From Pseudomonadota bacterium (GTDB lineage Bacteria > Pseudomonadota > Alphaproteobacteria > Rhizobiales > Hyphomicrobiaceae), in contig JAEZAW010000109.1 in the NCBI GenBank assembly GCA_023430315.1, forward strand, positions 1 to 10,077: a stretch of 10,077 nucleotides of DNA. Reading direction: 5' to 3'. The position numbers and the translations under genes were made by a program. Below the pieces are notes generated by a model. The model did not search any database. It was not told where the DNA came from and saw only the letters and a program-made list of their open reading frames with translations. Positions 1 to 6,688 of this stretch are shown piece by piece; the stretch's first letter is position 1, and each line of letters begins with the position of its first letter.

Positions 1-575
1 GCAGCGTCGCCCATGCGCTCCAGCGTCGTGGCCGCACGCTCCTCGACCCAGGGTCGCCAGACGTCGACGAGCGCCTGCGCCGACGCGGGCGGCTTCAAGC
101 CCGTCAGACGCTCGCGCACGATGAGCGAGAGAGCTTCTTCAATCGGCGCCTCGGCGCGCTCGGTCACATGAGCAAACCGGCCGTGCGCGTACTGGTCCTC
201 GACCTTGGCGGTGAGGTTCGTCGCCATGCCCTGCATGCGATTGCAGCCGATGGCCTCGACGCGGGCGCGCTCGACAGCCTCGAACACCGAGCGGGCAGGT
301 CCGGCGCCGGGGACGAGGCGCTTGTGCAACTTCTCGTCGTGCATGGCGGCCGTCAGCGCAAGGCTGTCGGCCCAGCCGCGGATGACCGCGATTTCCTTCT
401 TGGAAGGGGCGCGCGACGGCTCGGGGAGCTGCATGGCCTTGCCATCGAGCTCGGGCTTGCCCGGCGCGTAGGTGACCTGCATCTCGTCGTCGCCGGCAAT
501 GGCGCGCGCGCAAAGACCGAGCACGCGCTTGAACGGCTCGGTCGGGGCTTCTTTCTTCTTCGGAGGTGTCGCCAC
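1..575 (-). CDS. cobT: Cobaltochelatase subunit CobT, N-terminal 191 codons (cut by left edge)
   Basis: CobT partners the AAA+ ATPase CobS. Together with CobN they use ATP to insert cobalt into hydrogenobyrinate a,c-diamide in the cytoplasmic aerobic cobalamin pathway. Reading leftward, the translation begins MATPPKKKEAPTEPFKRV and contains blocks I recognise from Rhizobium-type CobT: RARVEAIG, NLTAKVED, RADAPLADAL-like ERAEAPIEEAL, and VRERLTGLKPP. The C-terminal von Willebrand A domain with its metal-ion site would lie beyond position 1. I chose the GTG at 573-575 because the CobT-like reading begins there. It is 41 bp after the cobS stop, and a weak GGGA lies about 9 bases upstream. No in-frame ATG lies nearby, which is why ATG-only gene calling misses this start. 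It is the last visible gene of a cobS-cobT unit and is probably translated from the same mRNA. The identity is secure; the exact start is less so. Confidence 0.9.
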   Translation of the reverse strand, partial: MATPPKKKEAPTEPFKRVLGLCARAIAGDDEMQVTYAPGKPELDGKAMQLPEPSRAPSKKEIAVIRGWADSLALTAAMHDEKLHKRLVPGAGPARSVFEAVERARVEAIGCNRMQGMATNLTAKVEDQYAHGRFAHVTERAEAPIEEALSLIVRERLTGLKPPASAQALVDVWRPWVEERAATTLERMGDA

Positions 576-616
576 GCCGCTTATATCCCGATCGACCTTG
601 GCTTGACCGCGAGGTG

Positions 617-1633
617 TCAGCTCAGAGCGACGTTCGCCGCGCTCTCAGGAAGCTCCTCGCCGAAGCAACGCTGGAAGAACTCGGCGACCAGAGGCCGCTC
701 CAGCTCGTCGCACTTGTTGAGGAACGTCATGCGGAACGCGAAACCGATGTTGCCGAAGATCTCGGCGTTCTCGGCCCACGTCAGCACGGTGCGCGGGCTC
801 ATGACCGTCGAGAGATCGCCGTTGATGAAGGCCTGGCGGGTGAGATCCGCCACCCGCACCATGTTGTTGACGACCTTCTTCTTGGCGTCGCTCTTCTGGA
901 AGGCCTTGGCCTTCGAGAGAACGATGCCGACCTCGTCGTCGTGCGGCAGATAGTTGAGCGTCGCGACGATCGACCAGCGGTCCATCTGGCCCTGGTTGAT
1001 CTGCTGCGTGCCGTGATAGAGGCCCGAGGTGTCGCCGAGGCCGATGGTGTTGGTCGTCGAGAACAGACGGAAGGCCGGATGCGGCCGGATGACTTTCGAC
1101 TGGTCGAGCAGCGTCAGCTTGCCCGAGACCTCGAGCACGCGCTGGATGACGAACATGACGTCGGGGCGGCCGGCATCGTACTCGTCGAACACGAGCGCGA
1201 CGTTGTTCTGCAGCGCCCACGGCAGGATGCCCTCGCGGAACTCCGTGACCTGCTTGCCGTCCTTGAGGACGATCGCGTCCTTGCCGACAAGGTCGATACG
1301 CGAGACGTGGCTGTCGAGGTTGACGCGCACGCACGGCCAGTTGAGGCGGGCGGCGACTTGCTCGATGTGGGTCGACTTGCCGGTGCCGTGGTAGCCCTGG
1401 ATCATCACGCGGCGGTTGTGCTTGAAGCCGGCGAGGATGGCGAGCGTGACCTCACGGTTGAAGAGGTAATCGGGGTCGAGGTCCGGGACGTGCGAGTCAG
1501 CTTTCGTGTAAGCCGGCACTTCCATGTCGGAATCAATTCCGAACGTCTCGCGCACCGAGACGGTCTTGTCCGGGAGGCCGGGGATGCCGGCGTTAGCTGA
1601 AGCGCGCATAGTTTCGCTGTTCCGCAGGTCCAT
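617..1633 (-). CDS. cobS: Cobaltochelatase AAA+ ATPase subunit CobS
   Basis: This is the ATP-hydrolysing motor of the CobNST cobaltochelatase, which forms AAA+ rings with CobT for cobalt insertion in aerobic B12 synthesis. The 338-residue protein carries a Walker A motif GYHGTGKST at residues 80-88 and a Walker B VALVFDEYD at 145-153. Almost the whole chain reads like Sinorhizobium CobS, including VPDLDPDYLF, WPCVRVNLDSHVSRIDLVGK, YHGTQQINQ and INGDLSTVMSPRT. The family is usually about 330 residues, so it is full length. The ATG at 1633 follows a GTGGGGGCGA stretch that could serve as ribosome binding site. An internal Met at residue 9 has no better site. The J-domain gene ends 75 bp upstream and cobT begins 41 bp downstream on the same strand, consistent with one transcript. 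Confidence 0.97.
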   Translation of the reverse strand: MDLRNSETMRASANAGIPGLPDKTVSVRETFGIDSDMEVPAYTKADSHVPDLDPDYLFNREVTLAILAGFKHNRRVMIQGYHGTGKSTHIEQVAARLNWPCVRVNLDSHVSRIDLVGKDAIVLKDGKQVTEFREGILPWALQNNVALVFDEYDAGRPDVMFVIQRVLEVSGKLTLLDQSKVIRPHPAFRLFSTTNTIGLGDTSGLYHGTQQINQGQMDRWSIVATLNYLPHDDEVGIVLSKAKAFQKSDAKKKVVNNMVRVADLTRQAFINGDLSTVMSPRTVLTWAENAEIFGNIGFAFRMTFLNKCDELERPLVAEFFQRCFGEELPESAANVALS

Positions 1634-1708
1634 GGAATCGCCCCCACGTGCTGTCCCGTGACGGATCGCTGATGTCTGGGGGACGATCGAGTTTGGCTGA
1701 TGGGCCGG

Positions 1709-2356
1709 TCAAACGAGACCCGCCTGTTTGAGGTAATTATAGGCTTGTATGATCTCGCGCAACTTGTCTTCGGCGCCGCGGTCGCCCCCGTTGGCGTCGG
1801 GATGGTGCCGCTTAACCAGCTCCTTGAACCGGCCTTTGATTTCCGGTCCCTGCGCGGTTTCCGCTAAATCAAGGGTCTCGAAGGCCTTGCGCTCGAGCGG
1901 CTTCAGCGACCGGCGTGGGGTTTGGCGGGCCGTGCCATGCGTTCCCGCATCGCTGTCATCCAATACATGATGGGGATCGTGCGTGCCATGGCGCGCGAAC
2001 TGTGCGTACCGGCGCGCTCTCGCGTTGCCGGCAGTGGTGTCGGACAGGTTGTCCGTACCCCCCTTATCGGCCCCCAGCTTCCATGTCGGGCGGTGCCCGG
2101 TGATCGCCCCCTTGCGGAAGTCCTCCACCTCGGCGTCGCTCATGCCCGCGAAGTAGTTGTAGGACGCATTGAACTGCCGGACGTGGTCCAGGCAGAAGTG
2201 GTAGTAGTCGTTCTCGCGACCGCGACCCTTGGGGGCCTTGTGCTCTCCCGCCGCCGTGCAGCCCTTCCACTGGCACACGTGCGTGTGCTCCTCGGCCTCG
2301 CGCTGCGCGGAAGATTTGACCCTGATCTGGTCGAAGTATTTCGAGTCGAGCTTCAT
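1709..2356 (-). CDS. J-domain (DnaJ-like) protein next to cobS
   Basis: This 215-residue protein has its J domain at the C-terminus, roughly residues 150-212. The HPD tripeptide (185-187, in RHHPDAN) that stimulates Hsp70 ATPase is intact, and it is followed by the helix ending in IIQAYNYLKQAG. The N-terminal part begins MKLDSKYFDQIRVK and contains Cys28, Cys33, Cys55 and His58, spaced CX4C and CX2H, which could bind a metal such as zinc. The middle, roughly 95-145, looks low in structure. This architecture (J domain last, no G/F or DnaJ zinc-finger region) is that of small J-proteins found beside cobS in Rhizobiales, not of DnaJ itself. The ATG at 2356 gives the family-type N-terminus; an in-frame ATG at 2395 would add 13 residues with no conserved look. 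A role as Hsp70 co-chaperone for cobaltochelatase assembly is inference from position only. Confidence 0.88.
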   Translation of the reverse strand: MKLDSKYFDQIRVKSSAQREAEEHTHVCQWKGCTAAGEHKAPKGRGRENDYYHFCLDHVRQFNASYNYFAGMSDAEVEDFRKGAITGHRPTWKLGADKGGTDNLSDTTAGNARARRYAQFARHGTHDPHHVLDDSDAGTHGTARQTPRRSLKPLERKAFETLDLAETAQGPEIKGRFKELVKRHHPDANGGDRGAEDKLREIIQAYNYLKQAGLV

Positions 2357-2365
2357 CCAACCCGC

Positions 2366-2395
2366 ATTATGATCCACCGCGACCGCAGCGCACAA
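2366..2395 (-). promoter_or_regulatory. Candidate promoter just ahead of the J-domain gene
   Basis: On the minus strand TTGTGC (2390-2395) lies 18 bases from CATAAT (2366-2371), a fair match to a sigma-70 type promoter (4 of 6 and 5 of 6). The start codon is only 9 bases past the -10 box, so a transcript from here would be leaderless or nearly so. No clear Shine-Dalgarno sequence precedes the ATG, which fits. The signal could equally be chance, with expression coming from the regulator gene upstream. Confidence 0.25.
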
Positions 2396-2459
2396 GCGGT
2401 CACCCGGACACCACAGGAATGAGTTGCTGCTATGCCACCGGAGGCGCGGGTGTTGCCGC

Positions 2460-3185
2460 CTACCGCGGCTCCCGCACCATGCTGAGGTACGTCGGATCGA
2501 ATTCCGCGACCTCCTGAAGGCGCACCCAGTCGAGTATTGAAATCGTGTGGTGCGTCCAACTTATCAAGTCCTCGCGCCGAAGGCTCTGGATTACGCGGTT
2601 CATGTGAACGACTGATAAACCCAGCACATCTGCCATTTCGGCCTGCGAAAGCGGAAAGTGGAAACTCCAATCGACCGTGCGCTGCACGCCGCGCAGGCGC
2701 ACGTAGAGCTCGCAGATCAGATGCGCGAGCTGCGATTTCCGCGAACGGCGTCCCATGGCGACAATCCATTCGCGATGAATAGCGCCGTCCACAAGCGTAT
2801 CAAGCCACAGGAGCCGTGTCAGATGCGGTGCCTTTTCGCTGATCGTCTTGAGGTCACCGTGCTCGGCAAAGGCTACATGGCACGGAGAGAGCGCCACGAT
2901 GCCATGGTCCATCGTCTTCAGCAGAAAGGCATGGAGATCGACGAAATCGCCGGCCACGTGGAGCGCCGTGATCTGCCGGCCACCATCGGAGAGCATTTTG
3001 TAGCGGGCCGCAAACCCATCGACCAGCAGACTGCTGTAAGCGGGCCGCGATCCGATCGCCACGATGTCGTCCCCGGTCACGAAAGTCGCCTCTTTCGTGA
3101 TCGCAGACGCCAGAAGTGCTGCTTCTTCGTCCGACACGGTATCGTGCTGACCGAGATTGAGCAGCAAGGGTTTCAGAAGTGACAT
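2460..3185 (-). CDS. Crp/Fnr-family transcriptional regulator
   Basis: This is a 241-residue cytoplasmic DNA-binding protein. Residues about 20-125 read as the cyclic-nucleotide-binding-like beta-barrel sensor domain, with GDDIVAIG at 38-45 and GRQITALHVAGDFVDLHAFLL at 69-89. A long dimerisation helix follows (about 125-165). The winged helix-turn-helix is at about 178-212, LSQAEMADVLGLSVVHMNRVIQSLRRE. The 'LGLS..HMNR..Q.LR' form is that of the many Crp/Fnr paralogues of Rhizobiales, not of classical Crp. Only Cys102 and Cys158 are present, so it lacks the N-terminal cysteine set of an oxygen-sensing Fnr iron-sulfur cluster. Its ligand is not predictable. It lies between bolA (divergent) and the J-domain/cobS/cobT genes, 103 bp upstream of the J-domain gene on the same strand. 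It could therefore be co-transcribed with them or regulate them, which is inference. The ribosome binding site is weak. Confidence 0.92.
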   Translation of the reverse strand: MSLLKPLLLNLGQHDTVSDEEAALLASAITKEATFVTGDDIVAIGSRPAYSSLLVDGFAARYKMLSDGGRQITALHVAGDFVDLHAFLLKTMDHGIVALSPCHVAFAEHGDLKTISEKAPHLTRLLWLDTLVDGAIHREWIVAMGRRSRKSQLAHLICELYVRLRGVQRTVDWSFHFPLSQAEMADVLGLSVVHMNRVIQSLRREDLISWTHHTISILDWVRLQEVAEFDPTYLSMVREPR

Positions 3186-3305
3186 GTCTGGGGGTCAGGG
3201 ATGGTCGCCAGGGCCGGAACGCTTTTCGCGACACTTACTACAGCGTGCCGGGCATTGTCTTGCAACGGCATTCCCGACCTAAGGTCTCGCATTTTATCCG
3301 TGTTC

Positions 3306-3318
3306 ATTATATTTGATC
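3306..3318 (-). promoter_or_regulatory. Exact TATAAT -10 box for the Crp/Fnr gene, with adjacent TTGAT half-site
   Basis: The minus strand reads TATAAT exactly at 3306-3311, in an AT-rich patch unlike the GC-rich surroundings. No good -35 box lies 16-18 bases upstream (the sequence there is ACAAAT or similar), which suggests help from an activator. Directly upstream lies ATCAA (3313-3317, TTGAT on the plus strand), one half of an Fnr/FixK-type site TTGAT-N4-ATCAA; the other half (GCTTA) does not match. The predicted leader would be about 115 bases. Confidence 0.4.
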
Positions 3319-3412
3319 TCCGCTTAACATTTGTTCTCGCGGGACATGCTGGGCTTGATGCATTCTGGCGAGAGGCCCGATCCGCGGGTTAAAAGGGGCA
3401 GCAGTCAAAAGA

Positions 3413-3688
3413 ATGTCCGCCGACCAGAGAATTCGCGAGAAACTCATGATCGCGTTCGAGCCGACCCGGCTCGATGTCATCAACGAGTCACATCTACATG
3501 CCGGACATCGCAGCTCACCCGGCACCGGCGAGAGTCATTACCGCGTGCTGATCGTGTCGTCGGCCTTTGACGGCAAGACCCGCGTCGCGCGCCACCGCAT
3601 GGTGAATGACGCACTGGCCGATGAACTCAAGGGCCGCGTTCACGCGCTCGCTCTTGCCACCTATGCGCCCGGCGAAGCCATTCGTTGA
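3413..3688 (+). CDS. bolA: BolA family protein
   Basis: This 91-residue protein of the BolA/IbaG family is close to the usual family length. The core is visible as NESHLHAGH (24-32), ESHYRVLIVSSAFDGKTRVARHRMV (40-64) and VHALALATYAPGE (77-89). The invariant His of the C-terminal HALAL segment (His78) is the residue through which BolA proteins bind the [2Fe-2S] cluster shared with monothiol glutaredoxins. Known roles of the family are iron-sulfur trafficking and iron signalling, plus morphology or stress gene control in enterobacteria. The ATG at 3413 gives a standard N-terminus (SADQRIREKL); a GGGG at 3395-3398 is rather distant as a ribosome binding site. It is divergent from the Crp/Fnr gene and 16 bp ahead of the PLP enzyme. 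Its closeness to J-domain/cobS/cobT is typical of Rhizobiales. Confidence 0.93.
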   Translation: MSADQRIREKLMIAFEPTRLDVINESHLHAGHRSSPGTGESHYRVLIVSSAFDGKTRVARHRMVNDALADELKGRVHALALATYAPGEAIR

Positions 3689-3704
3689 AGCAGGATCTGG
3701 ACCC

Positions 3705-4790
3705 ATGAGCCTCGATCTTCTCAAAGAGCAGATCTCGCACGAGTTCGGCACGCCTGCCGTCGTCATCGACCTCGATCGAGTGGAAAAGAACATCGGGAGC
3801 GTGCAGGGGCTTTGCGAAGCCGCCGGCGTCGCCAACCGCCCGCACATCAAGACGCACAAGAGCCCCGTCCTTGCCAAAATGCAGATCGCGGCCGGCGCCC
3901 AGGGCATCACCTGCCAGAAGCTCGGCGAAGCCGAGATCATGGCCAACGCCGGGATCGAGAACATCCTCGTCAGCTACAATCTGATCGGTGCCGCGCGCTC
4001 GGGCCGGCTTGCCGCGCTCAGAAAGCGCAGCGACGTCACTATCTGCGCGGACAATCCGGTAACGCTCGCCGCTTATGCCGAGGCCGCGGCGGCAGCGGGT
4101 GCGCCCATCGGGGTCATGATCGAGTGCGATACGGGCCGCAAGCGTGCCGGCGTCGAGACGCCGAGGGAGGCGATCGATCTCGCCCGTATTGTTCGTGATA
4201 CCGAGGGTCTCGAATTCCGCGGGCTACTGTTCTATCCGACGGAAGCCGGATGGGACGCCGCCCAACGCTTTCATGACGAGGCTGTCGCCGGCATCAGGTC
4301 ACTCGGCCTCGAGCCGGGCATCATCTCGACAGGCGGCACGCCCAATCTGCCCAACATCGGCAAGCTCGCCGGCGCCACCGAGCACCGCGCCGGCACGTAC
4401 ATATTCAACGACCGCATGATGGTCGCGTGCGGGAGAGCCACCGAGGATGACTGTGCCCTCCACGTCTACGCGACGGTCGTGAGCCGGGCTGGCCCGGAGC
4501 GCGGCATCCTCGATTCCGGCTCCAAGACGCTGACGGCCGATCCGGGCGGCGGGCTCGATGGCTTCGGGCACATTCTGGAGTATCCGCAGGCGCGGATCGG
4601 CGCTTTTGCCGAGGAGCACGGCTTTCTCGATCTCTCGCGCACGAACGAGCGGCCCAATGTCGGCGAGGTCGTGCGCATTATTCCTAACCACGTCTGCGTG
4701 GTCGTGAACATGGTCGACCAGCTCATTGCCGTACGCGGCGGCGAGATCGTGGATGTGCTGCCAGTGGCTGCGCGCGGCAAGCTGGTGTGA
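3705..4790 (+). CDS. PLP- and metal-dependent D-serine dehydratase / D-threonine aldolase-like enzyme
   Basis: This 361-residue fold-type III PLP enzyme has an alanine-racemase-like barrel and the D-serine dehydratase-like C-terminal domain. The PLP lysine is most likely Lys49 in RPHIKTHKS (45-53). The pair His329-X-Cys331 in NHVCVVVN matches the His/Cys zinc site of eukaryotic-type D-serine dehydratase; D-threonine aldolase has His-X-Asp there. TCQKLGEAE (69-77) and STGGTPN (208-214) are also family features. The enzyme would act in the cytosol on a D-3-hydroxyamino acid (D-serine, D-threonine or a relative); the true substrate is not readable. I chose ATG 3705, preceded by GAAGCAGGA, over an in-frame ATG at 3606, because the extra residues overlap bolA out of frame and the family starts near 'FGTPAVVIDLDRVEKNI'. 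It lies 16 bp after bolA, so translation is probably coupled, and it converges with the next gene. Confidence 0.9.
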   Translation: MSLDLLKEQISHEFGTPAVVIDLDRVEKNIGSVQGLCEAAGVANRPHIKTHKSPVLAKMQIAAGAQGITCQKLGEAEIMANAGIENILVSYNLIGAARSGRLAALRKRSDVTICADNPVTLAAYAEAAAAAGAPIGVMIECDTGRKRAGVETPREAIDLARIVRDTEGLEFRGLLFYPTEAGWDAAQRFHDEAVAGIRSLGLEPGIISTGGTPNLPNIGKLAGATEHRAGTYIFNDRMMVACGRATEDDCALHVYATVVSRAGPERGILDSGSKTLTADPGGGLDGFGHILEYPQARIGAFAEEHGFLDLSRTNERPNVGEVVRIIPNHVCVVVNMVDQLIAVRGGEIVDVLPVAARGKLV

Positions 4791-4797
4791 GCGGGCG

Positions 4798-6564
4798 CTA
4801 TACCGCCGCACTCAACACGGTATCCGCGCCCGTCGTGACCGTATCGGATAGGCCAGGCACGGCTGTCGCGAGGTTTTCCGCAAAGAAGCGCGCGAGCGCG
4901 ATGCGACCGGCGCCGTCGCTCGTCCCTTCGCGGACAACGCTCAACGCGCCCCGCGCCAGATAGACGCCACCCGCCGCAAGTCCGAACAGTCTGAGATAGG
5001 GCTGCGCGCCGGCCAATGCAGCTTCTGGATTCTTCTGCAGCGCGCCGCCGAGCCATTTCGAGGCTACGGCCAGCGCCTCGACCGCCGCACCAAGACGCTC
5101 GCCCATGCGGCCGAACTCGGGCCGGTTGGACGCTTTCACCTCGGCGACCGTCTGCGCGAGCTCGGCGATGTAAGCCTCCGCGACTTTGCCGCCCTCGAGC
5201 GGCAATTTGCGCGTCAAAAGATCGATAGCCTGGATGCCGTTCGTGCCTTCGTAGATCGGCAGGATGCGGGCATCGCGGTAGTGCTGCGCGGCGCCGGTCT
5301 CTTCGATGAAACCCATGCCACCGTGGATCTGCACGCCGATCGAAGCGACCTCCATGCCGATGTCCGTCGAGAAGGCCTTCGCGATCGGCGTCAGCAGCGC
5401 GGCGCGCGCGGCGGCCTTGGCGCGCGTCTCGGCGTCATTGGCCGCGTGGGATACGTCGAGCTCGCGAGCGGTCACGAGACAGATCGCGCGCGCCGCCTGC
5501 GTCAGCGCCTTCATGGTGAGCAGGTTCCGGCGGATGTCGGGATGCACGATGATCGGACTCATCTCGCTCCCCGGCGCACCGGGCGCACGGCCTTGCTTGC
5601 GCTCGTTGGCGTAGTCAATTGCGCGCTGCGTCGCCCGCTCGGCAATCGCGACACCCTGGACACCGACCGCAAGGCGCGCCGCGTTCATCATGATGAACAT
5701 GGTGTTGAGGCCGCGGTTCTCCTCACCGACGAGGTAGCCGACCGCACCCTCGCCCTTCTCCCCGTACTTCATCACAGCCGTCGGGCTCGCGTGAATGCCG
5801 AGCTTGTGCTCGAGGCTTGCCGCGACGAGATCATTGCGCGCACCGCGCGTGCCATCCGCCTTCACAAGATACTTCGGCACGAGGAACAGCGAGATGCCGC
5901 GCGTGCCAGCCGGCGCATCCGGGAGACGCGCGAGTACCATATGGATGATGTTGTCAGTCAGTTCGTGATCGCCGTAAGTGATGAAGATCTTCGTGCCGAA
6001 GATGCGGTACGTGCCATCCGGTTGCTTGACGGCCTTGGTGGTCAGATGGCCGAGATCCGAGCCGACATGCGGCTCAGTCAGGTTCATCGTGCCGGTCCAT
6101 TCGCCGGAGATCATCTTCGGCAGGTAGGTCTTCTTGAGCTCGTCCGAGCCATGCAGCCAGAGCGCATCGATGGCGCCCTGCGTGAGCAGGGGGCAGAGGC
6201 CGAAGGAAAGGTTGGCCGAATTCCAGATCTCGCAGGCGGCCATGGAGACCATTTCGGGCAAGCCCTGGCCTCCGAACTCCGGCGGGCACGGCAAGGCCGA
6301 CCAACCACCCTCGGAAAATGCTGTGTAGGCTTCCTTCCAACCTGGCGGTGTCACGACCGTGCCATCAACGAGGCGCGAGCCGGTGCGGTCGCCCGGCACA
6401 TTGAGCGGATCGAGCACCTCGCTGGCGAAGCGGCCGGCCTCATCGATAACCGCGCGTACGGTGTCCTCGTCGACCTCCACCGTGCCGTTTGCCACGAGTT
6501 CATCGAGACCGGCAGCGGTCTTGAGCGCGAAGACGATGTCGTCTACTGGAGCGCGGTAAGTCAT
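4798..6564 (-). CDS. Acyl-CoA dehydrogenase, large DmdC-like type
   Basis: This 588-residue FAD-dependent acyl-CoA dehydrogenase oxidises an acyl-CoA to the 2-enoyl-CoA and passes electrons to electron-transfer flavoprotein. The N-terminal helical domain runs to about residue 155. The beta domain contains MNLTEPHVGSDLG (160-172) and FGTKIFITYGDH (189-200). The second helical domain has IQIHGGMGF-like VQIHGGMGF (411-419) and IYEGTNGIQAIDL (437-449). Glu439 is the expected catalytic base. A further C-terminal segment of about 140 residues is the extension that marks the roughly 590-residue group including DmdC (3-methylmercaptopropionyl-CoA dehydrogenase) and many fatty acyl-CoA enzymes. Substrate cannot be assigned, as no dmdB or dmdD lies nearby. 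The ATG at 6564 follows AGGACGG at good spacing. Its stop is 7 bp from that of the PLP-enzyme gene, tail to tail. It is divergent from sua5 with 124 bp between start codons. Confidence 0.95.
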   Translation of the reverse strand: MTYRAPVDDIVFALKTAAGLDELVANGTVEVDEDTVRAVIDEAGRFASEVLDPLNVPGDRTGSRLVDGTVVTPPGWKEAYTAFSEGGWSALPCPPEFGGQGLPEMVSMAACEIWNSANLSFGLCPLLTQGAIDALWLHGSDELKKTYLPKMISGEWTGTMNLTEPHVGSDLGHLTTKAVKQPDGTYRIFGTKIFITYGDHELTDNIIHMVLARLPDAPAGTRGISLFLVPKYLVKADGTRGARNDLVAASLEHKLGIHASPTAVMKYGEKGEGAVGYLVGEENRGLNTMFIMMNAARLAVGVQGVAIAERATQRAIDYANERKQGRAPGAPGSEMSPIIVHPDIRRNLLTMKALTQAARAICLVTARELDVSHAANDAETRAKAAARAALLTPIAKAFSTDIGMEVASIGVQIHGGMGFIEETGAAQHYRDARILPIYEGTNGIQAIDLLTRKLPLEGGKVAEAYIAELAQTVAEVKASNRPEFGRMGERLGAAVEALAVASKWLGGALQKNPEAALAGAQPYLRLFGLAAGGVYLARGALSVVREGTSDGAGRIALARFFAENLATAVPGLSDTVTTGADTVLSAAV

Positions 6565-6688
6565 GTCGAACCGTCCTAAGCGTTGGCCTCAGTGCTGGGA
6601 CATTAGCTATTTGCCCGCACAATAGGCATAAGTCCCTGCGTCGAGAAGCCCGCGCGCAGAAGTTCTCTCCGTTAGTCCCGAAAGCCCG

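Noticed and set aside
566..1600. 344-codon open frame on the plus strand across cobS
   Set aside because: It is the mirror of cobS, which has Walker motifs and clear family identity. The plus-strand product is acidic, Arg/Val-rich and unrecognisable.
2396..2459. Possible cobalamin riboswitch upstream of the J-domain/cob genes
   Set aside because: I looked for a B12-box-like element and supporting stems in this 64-base gap and in 1634-1708 and saw none; both gaps are too short for a full riboswitch.
1674..3194. Shared 10-mer ATGTCTGGGG near 1673 and at 3184
   Set aside because: There are only two copies, one inside a start-codon region, with no flanking similarity; chance in GC-rich DNA.
3606..3704. 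N-terminal extension of the PLP enzyme from an in-frame ATG inside bolA
   Set aside because: It overlaps bolA in another frame. ATG 3705 has its own Shine-Dalgarno and gives the family-type N-terminus.
5281..6579. 432-codon open frame on the plus strand across the acyl-CoA dehydrogenase gene
   Set aside because: It is antisense to a full-length, well-conserved gene. Its translation is Arg/Leu/Ala-rich with no domain, as expected from GC-rich codon symmetry.
6565..6688. Promoters in the divergent gap between the acyl-CoA dehydrogenase and sua5 genes
   Set aside because: Promoters must be here, but the best pairs I found (such as TTGGCC with CTATTT on the plus strand) match the consensus too poorly to call.
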